Origin: Candidatus Caldilinea saccharophila
GTDB lineage: Bacteria > Chloroflexota > Anaerolineae > Caldilineales > Caldilineaceae
Assembly: GCA_016710365.1 (NCBI GenBank)
Contig: JADJVW010000003.1
Span: 270,501 to 334,500 of the forward strand
DNA: 64,000 bases
Reading direction: 5' to 3'
Shown here: one piece after another, positions 9,910 through 20,966 of the stretch
How the letters are laid out: every line of letters starts with the position of its first letter
Numbering within the stretch: position 1 is the stretch's first letter
Made by a program: the position numbers and the translations under genes
Notes under the pieces: model-generated
What the model was told of the DNA's origin: nothing
What the model saw: the letters and a program-made list of their open reading frames with translations, nothing else
The model's database searches: none

Positions 9910-10509
9910 TCAAGGGCGACGTAATCCAGAAACATCCGGCGCCAGACGGGGCAAGGTGGATAGCGATGCTTCTTCCGTATCAGAATCGATTTCCTCAGCA
10001 AGCATTGTCAACTCGGCGACATAGAGAAACGGCGTCGGGTCGCTGAAGCCTCCCCAGCCATCAAAACGGTTATAGGGATGAATACGAATGGCAAAGTGGA
10101 GATGCGTTGGGAAGGCTCGCCGCAAGACATCAGCGTGGGCAATCGCCTGGCTGCGTTCCACAACTTGCCCAGTTTCCACCAGGATTTCGCCGACCTGAGC
10201 GTAGAGGGATTCGCCCCAGCGGTGTTCGATTTTCACAGAGCGTCCCAGACCGTGCGGCTCGTTGCTGATCTCGACGACGCGGCCACGGTCGGTGGCGCGG
10301 ATAAGTGCGCCCGGCGCTGTCAGCATGTCGAGGCCAGGGTGCCCTTTAAGCCGGATGCCGTTGTAGGTGAACTGTGCGTGATGAGCTGCATTGTCACCCC
10401 ACCCTTGCAACATCTGCGCTGCATCCCCTTCCAGCGGCAGCGACAAGTGGATGCCCTCAGGCTCATATTGAGCAGCAAATTGGATATAGCGATGGGCGCG
10501 AGCGGTCAT
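9910..10509 (-). CDS. M23-family (LytM-like) peptidase domain protein
   Basis: About 199 residues from ATG 10509. The core LKGHPGLDMLTAPGALIRATDRGRV, VKIEHRWGESLYAQVGEIL and FPTHLHFAIRI follows the M23 fold, including the terminal HLHF motif and the GHxGxD-like metal site (GHPGLD). M23 enzymes cut peptide cross-links in peptidoglycan. No signal peptide is present from this start. The frame is open to 10728, and an ATG at 10563 would add a short hydrophobic N terminus (LAIACLILLY) that could be an export signal. Neither start has a clear ribosome-binding site. Confidence 0.75.
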   Translation of the reverse strand: MTARAHRYIQFAAQYEPEGIHLSLPLEGDAAQMLQGWGDNAAHHAQFTYNGIRLKGHPGLDMLTAPGALIRATDRGRVVEISNEPHGLGRSVKIEHRWGESLYAQVGEILVETGQVVERSQAIAHADVLRRAFPTHLHFAIRIHPYNRFDGWGGFSDPTPFLYVAELTMLAEEIDSDTEEASLSTLPRLAPDVSGLRRP

Positions 10510-10721
10510 AACATTTCGTTGTTTACTGTAGAGAAGAATTAGACAGGCGATTGCCAGTTGCATATACTCAGTTCTTGGCGATTTTGCAAACGCCAAGTTG
10601 AGTGGAATACACGTTGATCGGAGTATACGGCCTGGGTGCGCCGTAAACCAAACGCCCGCTGGTTGGAAGTGTGCAGCGTCAGAGGCGTGGTCGTCTGCGC
10701 TGTCACAAAGAGGGAGATCGT

Positions 10722-11090
10722 ATGCCAATTTACGAATTTGTCTGTCACGATTGTGGTCACGAGTTTGAAAAAATTCAGTCGTTTTCCGACAGCAGCACTC
10801 CAGTCTGTCCGCATTGCCAGGGCATTCATGTGCGCCGGCGCATCAGCCAGCCCGCGATTCACTTCAAGGGGAGCGGCTGGTACATCACCGACAGCAAGAA
10901 TACGTCCAAAGCGTCGGCGAATGGCAAAAAGGAAGATGGCGCCGAAGGTAAAGGTGACGACAAGGGCGACAGCAAAAGTGACAGCAAAAGTGACAGCAAA
11001 AGTGACGGTAAGAGTGACGGCAAGCAGGAAAGCACCCTGGCTTCGAAGGAAAGCGCGGCGCCCACTCCTGCTGCCAAAAAAGCGGAGTAA
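10722..11090 (+). CDS. FmdB-type zinc-ribbon protein with low-complexity acidic/basic tail
   Basis: 122 residues. The N terminus MPIYEFVCHDCGHEFEKIQ with a second pair CPHCQG is the FmdB/CxxC_CXXC_SSSS zinc ribbon (four cysteines as two CxxC pairs), followed by IHFKGSGWYITD, the usual family end. After this comes a tail of about 65 residues rich in Lys, Ser, Asp and Ala, made by a 12-bp tandem repeat (DSKS units). The tail is probably disordered. Start ATG 10722 has AGGGAG at 10711-10716. The family is a putative regulator; its biochemical role is not established. Confidence 0.85.
   Translation: MPIYEFVCHDCGHEFEKIQSFSDSSTPVCPHCQGIHVRRRISQPAIHFKGSGWYITDSKNTSKASANGKKEDGAEGKGDDKGDSKSDSKSDSKSDGKSDGKQESTLASKESAAPTPAAKKAE
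10968..11027 (+). repeat. 12-bp tandem repeat inside the FmdB-like gene
   Basis: Three exact copies of GACAGCAAAAGT (10968-11003) and two degenerate copies (11004-11027) encode DSKS/DGKS units. The unit is a multiple of three, so copy-number change alters tail length without frameshift. Confidence 0.85.
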
Positions 11091-11130
11091 GACGACGATG
11101 CCTGGGCTGTCCGGGCATCAGCAGGGGTGG

Positions 11131-11160
11131 CGCTCACCTTGATGTTGGGTGAGCGTTTTT
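11131..11160 (+). terminator. Rho-independent terminator after the FmdB-like gene
   Basis: CGCTCACC (11131-11138), a 9-nt loop, GGTGAGCG (11148-11155), then five T. Confidence 0.75.
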
Positions 11161-11315
11161 GCTTCTGTTAGAAGTGCGTTAAAGTGTCTTCGCTGCAAAC
11201 TCCGCATTCGTGTACAATACTCCTGATACTATCATTTTACTGAGAAAACGGTGTCACCCTCGTGGATGCACCGCAGTACGGCAATCAGTGACTACACACG
11301 CATGGAGGAAACGTG

Positions 11316-11723
11316 ATGACTGTTCCCAAGCGATTTGATGTCCTGCGCTTCATGGGCGCAATGTTCAAGGTATTTGCCTGGATCACCTTGATCTTGACGA
11401 TTTTGACGGCGATCGGCGTCGTTCTCCTGCCGCAGATTGCGGGTCTAAGCGAGGCGTTAGGCCCCTACGCCGGCTTTGCCGCGGCAGCGGGCGCCAGCGC
11501 TATCATCACTGGATTGCTGGTTTTGCTGGGCGGGCTGCTGAATTTCGTGATGCTCTATGCATTGGGCGAGATTATATTGCTGCAAATTGCCGTGGAAGAA
11601 AACACGCGCCTGACCGCTGCGTTGCTCCTGAAAATGCATCAGGATAGCCAGCCCGAAGCGCAGCCGGTCGCCGCGTATCCGCCGCCCGGCGCCTTTGCCA
11701 ACGAGCCTGCACCCTATCGCTGA
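11316..11723 (+). CDS. Small membrane protein with two transmembrane helices
   Basis: 135 residues. Helices at about 18-42 (FAWITLILTILTAIGVVLL) and 55-85 (an Ala/Gly/Leu-rich segment). The C-terminal tail of about 45 residues is Pro/Ala-rich (PVAAYPPPGAF). The family is not recognised. GGAGGA at 11304-11309 sets the start; GTG 11313 directly precedes ATG 11316 and either could be used. A TACAAT hexamer at 11213-11218 may be a -10 element. Confidence 0.65.
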   Translation: MTVPKRFDVLRFMGAMFKVFAWITLILTILTAIGVVLLPQIAGLSEALGPYAGFAAAAGASAIITGLLVLLGGLLNFVMLYALGEIILLQIAVEENTRLTAALLLKMHQDSQPEAQPVAAYPPPGAFANEPAPYR

Positions 11724-11795
11724 TCGTCCGTCTTGTACGTCTATTTTTACATCTATGCCCTTTGTTTGGCTGTAAACCAAGCCCGGTGTCGATCT

Positions 11796-13232
11796 ATGCC
11801 TGAACCTGCTGATTTTCTGTTCGTCCACGCCCATCTCTTCACGATGGAGGGAGACGGCGTCGGCTATATAGAGGATGGCGCCGTAGCCGTGCGCAGCGGG
11901 CGCATCATCGATGTCGGCCCCTCGACCGCCCTGTCTACGCGCTTTGTCGCCACCGAAGTCATCGATGCTTCCCATCATGCCTTGCTGCCCGGTTTGATCG
12001 ACGCCCACATGCACACGCCCTGGGCCGTTGTGCGCGGCGTGGCGCAGGACGTCGCTCATTGGATGCAGAAAGGACTGGCGCCTTACGCCCGGCATCTGCA
12101 TCGCGAGGCGGCCCTGGCCGGCGCCTGGCTGAATGTGCTGGAGGCGCTGAAGGCAGGAACCACCACCCTGGGCGACTACGCGCATCCTATCGAAGGTTGG
12201 GCGGACGTCTTCGCCGCGGTGGGCGTGCGCGCGGTGCTGACCGCGACTATCAACGCGCTGCCGCCTGGTCAAATGGCAAACTGGGGAATCGGCGAACTTT
12301 ACCCGCTCGACGATGTGGTCGGTGAACAAAGTATCCGGCAAGCGGTCGATTTTGCCGCGGAATGGCACGGCGCCGAGGATGGCCGCATCACCGTGATGTA
12401 CGGGCCACAGGGCGCCGATATGTTGACGCTGGATCAGTTGCGCCACGTCAAGCGGCTGGCCGCGGCCGAGGGCTTGATGTTGCACATGCATGTAGCGCAG
12501 GGTGATCGCGAGATCGACCAGATGCTCAAGCGCTACGGCAAACGCACGCCCGCGTTTCTGGAGCAGATCGGCTATCTCGACGACCAGTTGCTCGCCGTGC
12601 ATCTGACCGAAGCCACCGAGGACGAGACCGCCCAAATTGCCTACAGCGGCGCGAGCATGGTGCTCTGTTCGGGCAGCATCGGTATTATCGACGGCATCGT
12701 GCCGCCGGCTGTGGCGTTCCGCAGCGCTGGCGGGCTGGTGGCGTTAGGGTCGGATCAGGCCGCCGGCAACAATTGCAACAACATCTTCAACGAGATGAAA
12801 CTCACTGCGATCTTCAACAAAATTAAATATCGCGACCCAACGGTGTTGCCGGCGTGGCAAGTGCTGCGCATGGCGACCATCGAAGGCGCGCAAGCCATCG
12901 GAATGGGCGACGAAATTGGCTCAATCCGCCGCGGCAAAAAGGCTGACCTGATCCTGGTTGACCTGCACGCGCTCAACTTGATGCCGGTGCTGACCGCGCC
13001 GATCCGCAACATTGTGCCCAACCTGGTCTACGCGGCCACCGGCCACGAGGTCGATCTGGTGATGGTGGATGGGCGCATCCTGGTGCGCGAGGGCCGCGTG
13101 CTGGCGGTGGATGAAGCCGCGGTGCGGGAAGAGGTGCAGCAGCGCGCACAAGAGGTGGCGGACGCGGTCAAGCGCGACCCGGTTCATCTCGATATGGCGC
13201 TGCTGCAGGCAATGGAGGAGGGCAACCTATAA
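11796..13232 (+). CDS. Amidohydrolase of the TRZ/ATZ (cytosine / S-adenosylhomocysteine deaminase-like) group
   Basis: 478 residues. Metal-dependent hydrolase or deaminase: HxH metal site in LLPGLIDAHMHTPW, second His in LMLHMHVAQGD, third in LLAVHLTEATEDE, Asp in ALGSDQAAGNNCNNIF, and the C-terminal IGSIRRGKKADLILVDL. This order is typical of aminohydrolases acting on triazine rings, guanine, cytosine or adenosine derivatives. The exact substrate is not readable. Proximity to a nucleoside-type ABC importer (16-21 kb) favours a nucleoside or nucleobase substrate (inference). ATG 11796 is taken because family homology begins after it; upstream residues are Tyr/Phe-rich and atypical. Confidence 0.88.
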   Translation: MPEPADFLFVHAHLFTMEGDGVGYIEDGAVAVRSGRIIDVGPSTALSTRFVATEVIDASHHALLPGLIDAHMHTPWAVVRGVAQDVAHWMQKGLAPYARHLHREAALAGAWLNVLEALKAGTTTLGDYAHPIEGWADVFAAVGVRAVLTATINALPPGQMANWGIGELYPLDDVVGEQSIRQAVDFAAEWHGAEDGRITVMYGPQGADMLTLDQLRHVKRLAAAEGLMLHMHVAQGDREIDQMLKRYGKRTPAFLEQIGYLDDQLLAVHLTEATEDETAQIAYSGASMVLCSGSIGIIDGIVPPAVAFRSAGGLVALGSDQAAGNNCNNIFNEMKLTAIFNKIKYRDPTVLPAWQVLRMATIEGAQAIGMGDEIGSIRRGKKADLILVDLHALNLMPVLTAPIRNIVPNLVYAATGHEVDLVMVDGRILVREGRVLAVDEAAVREEVQQRAQEVADAVKRDPVHLDMALLQAMEEGNL

Positions 13233-13236
13233 CGGA

Positions 13237-13590
13237 CTATTCCTCTCCCAGCAGAGAGTTCAAAAGCATGGCGATGGCGCTGATAATGATGCTTGCCAGC
13301 AGCGCCCACCAGAAGGTGTCGATGTGAAAGGAATTCGGAAAGATCCACGAGGTGACGTACAGGATGAAGGTATTGATCACCAACGTGAAAAGTCCGAGTG
13401 TCAGCACGACGAGCGGACAAGTCAGCAGCATCAAAATAGGTTTGAGCACTGCCATCAAGAAGCCAAGCACGGCTGACATGAGAAACAGCGTAAGCAGATC
13501 CCCGCTAAAGTTTAACCCCGGCAACAGCCAGGTGGTGATCCCTACCGCGATCGCAAGTACAACCCACCGAATCAATAGCGACTTTACCAT
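13237..13590 (-). CDS. Phage-holin family 4 / PF04020-type membrane protein
   Basis: 117 residues with four hydrophobic helices: RWVVLAIAVGITTWLLPGL, LLTLFLMSAVLGFLMAVLKPIL, LLTCPLVVLTLGLFTLVI, WWALLASIIISAIAMLL. The KPIL-to-CPL motif and overall pattern match the mycobacterial four-TM holin-like family, which is widespread in chromosomes and not itself evidence of phage. AAGGAG stands 7 nt before the ATG at 13590. It converges with the amidohydrolase gene. Confidence 0.8.
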   Translation of the reverse strand: MVKSLLIRWVVLAIAVGITTWLLPGLNFSGDLLTLFLMSAVLGFLMAVLKPILMLLTCPLVVLTLGLFTLVINTFILYVTSWIFPNSFHIDTFWWALLASIIISAIAMLLNSLLGEE

Positions 13591-13717
13591 TCTAAAACTC
13601 CTTTGCAATGTCATTGAAAGATTAAAAAGAGAATTTGTTTTGCGCTTGGCTGTCTTGCGCCAGAACTGAGAGTTGCTGAACGTCTCCATCCTGCCAGGTG
13701 CAGCCTCTAGACGCAGA

Positions 13718-15838
13718 TTACACCACAATGGTACGCCATATCCACAAATTGCGCATCTCGTCCACCACGCTTGACCAACCGGGCGCTACGACCACGGTGG
13801 CGTCGTACTGAAATATAATGGCTGGGCCGTCAAAACGGTGGCCTGGTTGCAATAAAGTGCGCTGGTAGCAAGGCGTTGCGGTGGGGCGCACGGCGTCGAA
13901 CCATACCCGCTTTGTACACGTGATCGCGTCGGTGACGTGCACGGAGGGCTGAGGCGTCTGACTGGGGAGCGTCGGCTTGGCGCCAGGTGAGGAAGCGCGC
14001 AGCCGCACCGTCACCGCTTCAACGCGCGCTTCGAGCATGGCATAGCCGTAGCGTTGCGCGTGGGCAGCGTGAAATGCTGCTGCCGCCTGGGCGACCGCCA
14101 TGCCCTCCACCGGCAGTGCGAGCGGCACGGTCAACTCGTAGCTTTGTCCCTGATAGCGCATGTCGATCTCTGCGGCCCGCACAATTTCCGTCACCTCCTC
14201 ACGTTGCAGCACCGCCGTTACTTTTTCATCCAGCGCGGCGATGGCCGCGCTCAGCGCTGCTGGCGCGTGCGCCAATGCATCGGCGTCTGCCAGCAGCGCT
14301 TGGGATGCCTCGCTCGTCACATCGGCCATGAGCATCCCATAGGCGCTCAAGACGCCGGGATTTGGCGGGCAGAGGATGCGCGTGACGCCCAGGCTCTCGG
14401 CCAGGTCGCAGGCGTGGAGCGGGCCGGCGCCGCCAAAGGGCAGCAGTACAAAGGCGCGCGGGTCGTAGCCGCGCTCGACGGAGACGCGACGCAGCGCACG
14501 TTCCATCGTGGCGTTGGCAACGCGCACTACGCCTAACGCCGCTGCTTCAGTGCTGAGTTGAAGCGCGGCGCCCAAACGTTGCAAGGCGCGCCGCGCCGCG
14601 GCTTCGTCCAAAGTCACCTGCCCCTTTCCGCCCAGAAACCCCGCCGCATCGAGCCGCCCCAGCACGAGGTTAGCGTCGGTGACGGTCGGCAGGTCGCCGC
14701 CGCGGCCGTAGCAGGCAGGGCCAGGCAGTGCGCCGGCGCTGTGAGGCCCAACTTGGAGTGCGCCGCCCGCATCCACAAAGGCAATGCTGCCCCCGCCCGC
14801 GCCGACGGTGTGAATGTCGATCACGGGCAGCCGCAGGGGCAGATCGGTGATCGTGCTTTCGGCGGTCGTGGGGATGCGTCCCGGACAAAGCGCCACGTCG
14901 GTGCTGGTCCCCCCCATGTCAAAGGTAATGAGATTGACGGGGTTGTCTTTGGGCAGAGAGAAAGGGAGGAGAGAGGTATCCGCGCTCATTGCTTGCGTGG
15001 CGACGGCAAAGGCGCCGACAACGCCGCCTGCCGGCCCGCTCAACACCACGCGCGCGGCCTGAGTCGCGGCCTGCTGCAGGCCGATCACGCCGCCGTTGGA
15101 CTGCATGATGCGAATGGACGGCGCGCTGGCTGGCATTTCCAGAGCAAGCGTGCGCTCCAGACGGGCGAGATAGCGCGCCACCAACGGCTGCACATAGGCG
15201 TTGATGACAGTCGTGGCGGTGCGCTCGAATTCGCGATATTCAGGCAGGATGTCGCAGCTCAATGAGATCGGCAGGTCGGGCAGCGCAGCGCGCAGCAGGG
15301 CGGCCGCGCGCTGCTCGTGAAGCGGGTTACGATAGGAGAAGAGCAAGACAATGGCGAGGCTTTCGACGGCCGCCGCGCGCAACTGTTCCACCAGCGCCGG
15401 GATAGCCGCTTCATCCAGCGGCGTGATAACGGCGCCGTGTTGATCCAGGCGCTCGCTGATCTCCAGCCGATGCTGATCGGCCACCAGCGCTGCCGCGCGC
15501 GCCTGCTGAAGACGATATAGCTGCGGCCGATTCTGGCGTCCGATGACAAGGACGTCGGCAAAGCCTGCGGTGGTCAACAGCGCGGTGCGAGCGCCGCGAC
15601 GTTCCAGCAGCGCGTTGGTTGCCACCGTCATGCCATGCACGATCGCCAGCGACCGCCGCAGCACAGTGTCAGCCTTATCTGTCAGCAACCCCAGGTCGCG
15701 CAGGCCTTGCACGATAGCAATGCTTTGATCGTCAGGCGTGGTCGGCGCTTTGTGCACCCTCAGTTGTTGCGCATCCCAGACGACAAAATCGGTGAAGGTG
15801 CCGCCCACGTCGATGCCAACGAGAACAGGATCGTTCAT
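13718..15838 (-). CDS. Hydantoinase A / N-methylhydantoinase-oxoprolinase family protein
   Basis: 706 residues. ATP-dependent ring-opening enzyme subunit of the HyuA/5-oxoprolinase group: N-terminal GIDVGGTFTDFVVWD, HGMTVATNALLERRGARTALLTT, SGPAGGVVGA, FDMGGTSTDVAL and VGAGGGSIA are characteristic. C-terminal residues (RRVSVERGYDPRAFVLLPFGGAGPLHACDLAE) also fit. HyuA normally works with HyuB; no hyuB gene lies beside it in this window. Start ATG 15838, with GGAG just upstream. It is divergent from the BMP gene. Confidence 0.9.
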   Translation of the reverse strand: MNDPVLVGIDVGGTFTDFVVWDAQQLRVHKAPTTPDDQSIAIVQGLRDLGLLTDKADTVLRRSLAIVHGMTVATNALLERRGARTALLTTAGFADVLVIGRQNRPQLYRLQQARAAALVADQHRLEISERLDQHGAVITPLDEAAIPALVEQLRAAAVESLAIVLLFSYRNPLHEQRAAALLRAALPDLPISLSCDILPEYREFERTATTVINAYVQPLVARYLARLERTLALEMPASAPSIRIMQSNGGVIGLQQAATQAARVVLSGPAGGVVGAFAVATQAMSADTSLLPFSLPKDNPVNLITFDMGGTSTDVALCPGRIPTTAESTITDLPLRLPVIDIHTVGAGGGSIAFVDAGGALQVGPHSAGALPGPACYGRGGDLPTVTDANLVLGRLDAAGFLGGKGQVTLDEAAARRALQRLGAALQLSTEAAALGVVRVANATMERALRRVSVERGYDPRAFVLLPFGGAGPLHACDLAESLGVTRILCPPNPGVLSAYGMLMADVTSEASQALLADADALAHAPAALSAAIAALDEKVTAVLQREEVTEIVRAAEIDMRYQGQSYELTVPLALPVEGMAVAQAAAAFHAAHAQRYGYAMLEARVEAVTVRLRASSPGAKPTLPSQTPQPSVHVTDAITCTKRVWFDAVRPTATPCYQRTLLQPGHRFDGPAIIFQYDATVVVAPGWSSVVDEMRNLWIWRTIVV

Positions 15839-15871
15839 GCTCCACATCCATCTCCAACGCCTTTCACCGGT

Positions 15872-15899
15872 TTGCTCAATCGCACGCTTTCGCTATAAT
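15872..15899 (+). promoter_or_regulatory. Putative promoter of the BMP-type ABC importer
   Basis: TATAAT at 15894-15899 with TTGCTC at 15872-15877, spacer 16 bp. The -35 is weak. A leader of about 160 nt to ATG 16066 follows; no recognised riboswitch motif was seen in it. Confidence 0.4.
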
Positions 15900-16065
15900 A
15901 ATAGGTGATCACTGTCGCGTCACTACAATTCGGAATACTTTGCAACATGACTGGCCTCAGCTTGTAGGAAATGCGATGCACCCCTATCCTTCCGTTGGTA
16001 AGCAGAATCAGACTTATTGTTCTAAAATTCAACATTTCGTGAAATCCGTAGGAGGATTCAGAACT

Positions 16066-17152
<1,087 letters not shown>

Positions 17153-17176
17153 CCGATCGCTGACAAATTGTTTTAG

Positions 17177-17215
17177 AACAAGAGGCAAGGGTAATTTCCT
17201 TGCCTCTTGTTTTCC
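17177..17215 (+). terminator. Strong hairpin between binding protein and permease genes
   Basis: A perfect 14-bp stem (17177-17190 / 17198-17211, AACAAGAGGCAAGG), 7-nt loop, then TTTTCC. Within a transporter operon this would reduce permease transcription relative to the abundant binding protein. Confidence 0.8.
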
Positions 17216-17245
17216 CCGCCCACTGTTCCATTCCCAGGAGCGGCT

Positions 17246-18367
17246 ATGAATGTTTCCTCTTTACGACGGATTGGGCAGATGCTACTGATTCCAATCCTCG
17301 CTGTTTTTTCCGCCCTGATTGTGGGCGCACTCGTGATGTGGATCTTTGGCGACGACCCGCTTGCGGCCTATCGCGGCTTGTTGGATGGCGCGTTCGGCAG
17401 CGCGCGCGCCTGGTCGACCACCATCCGCAAGATGACGCCCTTGATCCTCACCGGGCTTTCGGTAGCCGTTGCCTTCAAGGCTGGCCTTTTCAACATCGGC
17501 GCTTCGGGTCAGTTTATCATTGGCACGGTTTGTTCGGTGGCGGTTGGCGTCAATTTTGAGGGGCTGCCCGCCGTCATTCATCTGCCGCTGGCGCTGCTGG
17601 CCGGGATTGCGGGTGGGATGATGTGGGGCTTCATTCCTGGCGCGCTCAAAGTCTTCACCGGCGCGCATGAGGTGATCGTCACGATCATGCTCAACTATGT
17701 GGCGAGCCTCTTTGCCGGTTGGACAGTCTATGCAGGCGGCACGCAAGGGCAGACGCCCGGCCCACTCTGGGACGCGACCGCGGGGCCGATTTCGCGCACC
17801 CCAGAGGTCTTTCTCAACGCGCGCATCCCGTGGATTTTTGGCGATCCTTACCGGGTGCACTGGGGCGTTGCGCTGGCGTTGGCCGTGGCGATCCTGATGT
17901 GGTGGGTCATTTTCAAGACGACGCTCGGTTTTGCCACCCGCACTGTCGGCGCCAATAACAAGGCGGCGCGCTACGCCGGCATCAACGTCAAGTGGATCAC
18001 CATCCTCACCATGATGATTGCGGGTGGTCTGGCCGGGTTGGCCGGCGCCATCGAGACGCTAGGACTCAACCATCGCTTCGCCCCGGAATTCACCGGCAGC
18101 GTCGGCTTTGACGGCATCACCGTCGCGCTGCTGGGACAGACCAACCCGATCGGCGTCGTGCTGTCGGCCTTCCTGCTCGGCGCATTGGATGCAGGCGGCG
18201 CGCGTATGCAATTTAACTCCGGCGTCTCCGCCGACATTATCCAGATCATTCAGGCACTGGTGTTGATTTTTGTGGCCGCGCCGACCATCATCCGTCAGAT
18301 TTATCGCATCCGCAAGCCGAGCGATCAGGTGGAAACGACGGTCTTCAGCAGTGGGTGGGGAAAGTAG
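17246..18367 (+). CDS. BMP-type ABC transporter permease 1 (YufP-like)
   Basis: 373 residues, BPD_transp_2 fold. About nine hydrophobic helices; characteristic GLSVAVAFKAGLFNIGASGQF, IPGALKVFTGAHEVIVTIMLNY and AGGLAGLAGAIETLG. AGGAG at 17236-17240 sets ATG 17246. The next gene starts 6 bp after its stop. With the following permease and ATPase it forms a nucleoside-type importer. Confidence 0.92.
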   Translation: MNVSSLRRIGQMLLIPILAVFSALIVGALVMWIFGDDPLAAYRGLLDGAFGSARAWSTTIRKMTPLILTGLSVAVAFKAGLFNIGASGQFIIGTVCSVAVGVNFEGLPAVIHLPLALLAGIAGGMMWGFIPGALKVFTGAHEVIVTIMLNYVASLFAGWTVYAGGTQGQTPGPLWDATAGPISRTPEVFLNARIPWIFGDPYRVHWGVALALAVAILMWWVIFKTTLGFATRTVGANNKAARYAGINVKWITILTMMIAGGLAGLAGAIETLGLNHRFAPEFTGSVGFDGITVALLGQTNPIGVVLSAFLLGALDAGGARMQFNSGVSADIIQIIQALVLIFVAAPTIIRQIYRIRKPSDQVETTVFSSGWGK

Positions 18368-18373
18368 GGCACG

Positions 18374-19426
<1,053 letters not shown>

Positions 19427-19430
19427 AAAA

Positions 19431-20966
19431 TTGAACACATCTGTCACACCCGTGCTTGAAGCACGCAACGTCACCAAGGTCTTTCCCGGCGTCGTCGCCA
19501 ACGAAGATGTCAATCTCACGCTGCACAAGGGTGAGATCCTGGCGCTGCTGGGCGAAAACGGCGCGGGCAAATCGACCTTGATGAACATCATTTTTGGCCT
19601 TTATCACCCGACGGAGGGTGAGATCCTGGTCAACGGCCAGCCGGTGGTGATGAAATCGCCGCGCGATGCGATTGCCCTGGGCATCGGCATGGTGCATCAG
19701 CATTTCCAGCTCGTCCCCGTGATGACTGTCACCGACAACATCATGCTGGGCGACGAAAGCGTCAAGGGTGGCTTGCTGGATCGGCGCAAGGTGGCGGCGC
19801 GCATCCGGGAGCTTTCCACGAAATACAGCCTCGAAGTCGATCCGGACGACATCATCGAGGACCTGCCCGTGGGCGTGCGCCAGCGCGTCGAAATCCTCAA
19901 GGCGCTTTATCGCAATGCCAACACCCTGATTCTGGATGAACCGACCGCGGTGTTAACGCCGCAGGAAATCGAAGGGCTTTTCCGCGTCATGCAGACGCTG
20001 AAGGAACAGGGAAACTCGATCATCTTCATCACGCATAAGCTCAAGGAAGTGTTGCGCATTGCCGACCGCATCATGGTGTTGCGCGACGGGCGCAGCGTCG
20101 GCGAGGCCGATCCCCAAAGCGCCACGCAGCAGCAGCTTGCCTCGATGATGGTGGGGCGCGAAGTGATCCTCACCGTAGAAAAAGGCCCGTCGCAGCCACA
20201 AGCCGTGGTGCTGGAGGTCGAAGGACTCACGACGACGAACGATCTGGGCGATCCAGCGCTGCGCGGAGTTTCGTTCCAGGTGCGCGCCGGCGAAATCCTG
20301 GGCGTGGCAGGCGTGCAGGGCAATGGACAGACGGAGTTGGTCGAGGTGATCACCGGGCTGCGCAAAGTGGACAGCGGACGCGTGACGATCAGCGGGGCTG
20401 ACATGACCAATGCCAGCCCGCGGCGCGTCACGCACGAAGGCCACAGCAGCCACGTGCCCGAAGATCGCCACACCTATGGGATGGTGGACAGCTACTCGAT
20501 TGCCGATAATCTCGTGTTGAACCAATATTACTTGCCGCCCTACGCCAAAGCCGCCACCATTCAGCAGGCCGCGATTGCCGAACACGCCAAAGTTTTAGTC
20601 GAGAAATTCGACGTGCGCACACCCAGCATCTACACGCACGGCGGCAGTCTCTCCGGCGGCAACCAGCAGAAAATGGTCGTGGCGCGTGAGTTCAGCCGCC
20701 CGATCAACCTGCTCATCGCGGCCCAGCCGACGCGCGGCATCGACGTCGGCTCGATCGAGTTCATCCACAACCAGATCGTCGCCAAACGCGATGAGGGGAT
20801 CGCGGTGCTGGTGGTCAGCGCCGAGTTGGATGAGATCATGGCGCTTTCCGACCGCATCGCTGTGATGTACAAAGGCGAAATTATCGACATCATCGACCGC
20901 GCCGACGCCACGCGCGAAGGACTTGGGTTGCTGATGGCGGGCGTCAAGCAAGAACTGGCGTCATGA
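19431..20966 (+). CDS. BMP-type ABC transporter ATPase, two ABC domains (YufO-like)
   Basis: 511 residues. First ABC domain: Walker A LLGENGAGKSTLMN, signature VGVRQRVEILKAL (degenerate, usual for this family), Walker B LILDEPTAVLTP. Second domain: GVAGVQGNGQTELVEVI, LSGGNQQKMVVAREF and LLIAAQPTRGIDVG, where the usual Asp-Glu of Walker B is replaced, as is common in these tandem ATPases. TTG 19431 is taken as start, 7 nt after GGAG; no ATG precedes the first domain closely. Its stop overlaps the next gene by 4 bases (ATGA). Confidence 0.93.
   Translation: MNTSVTPVLEARNVTKVFPGVVANEDVNLTLHKGEILALLGENGAGKSTLMNIIFGLYHPTEGEILVNGQPVVMKSPRDAIALGIGMVHQHFQLVPVMTVTDNIMLGDESVKGGLLDRRKVAARIRELSTKYSLEVDPDDIIEDLPVGVRQRVEILKALYRNANTLILDEPTAVLTPQEIEGLFRVMQTLKEQGNSIIFITHKLKEVLRIADRIMVLRDGRSVGEADPQSATQQQLASMMVGREVILTVEKGPSQPQAVVLEVEGLTTTNDLGDPALRGVSFQVRAGEILGVAGVQGNGQTELVEVITGLRKVDSGRVTISGADMTNASPRRVTHEGHSSHVPEDRHTYGMVDSYSIADNLVLNQYYLPPYAKAATIQQAAIAEHAKVLVEKFDVRTPSIYTHGGSLSGGNQQKMVVAREFSRPINLLIAAQPTRGIDVGSIEFIHNQIVAKRDEGIAVLVVSAELDEIMALSDRIAVMYKGEIIDIIDRADATREGLGLLMAGVKQELAS

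Noticed and set aside
10968..11027. CRISPR-like short repeats
   Set aside because: The units are contiguous 12-bp tandem copies in a coding tail with no spacers. No CRISPR array was seen elsewhere.
13237..13590. Prophage signal from the holin-family gene
   Set aside because: This family of four-TM proteins is common in chromosomes, and no other phage gene is nearby.
15900..16065. Purine-type riboswitch ahead of the BMP gene
   Set aside because: The leader lacks the conserved purine-riboswitch core sequences; only a promoter-like element and an RBS were supported.
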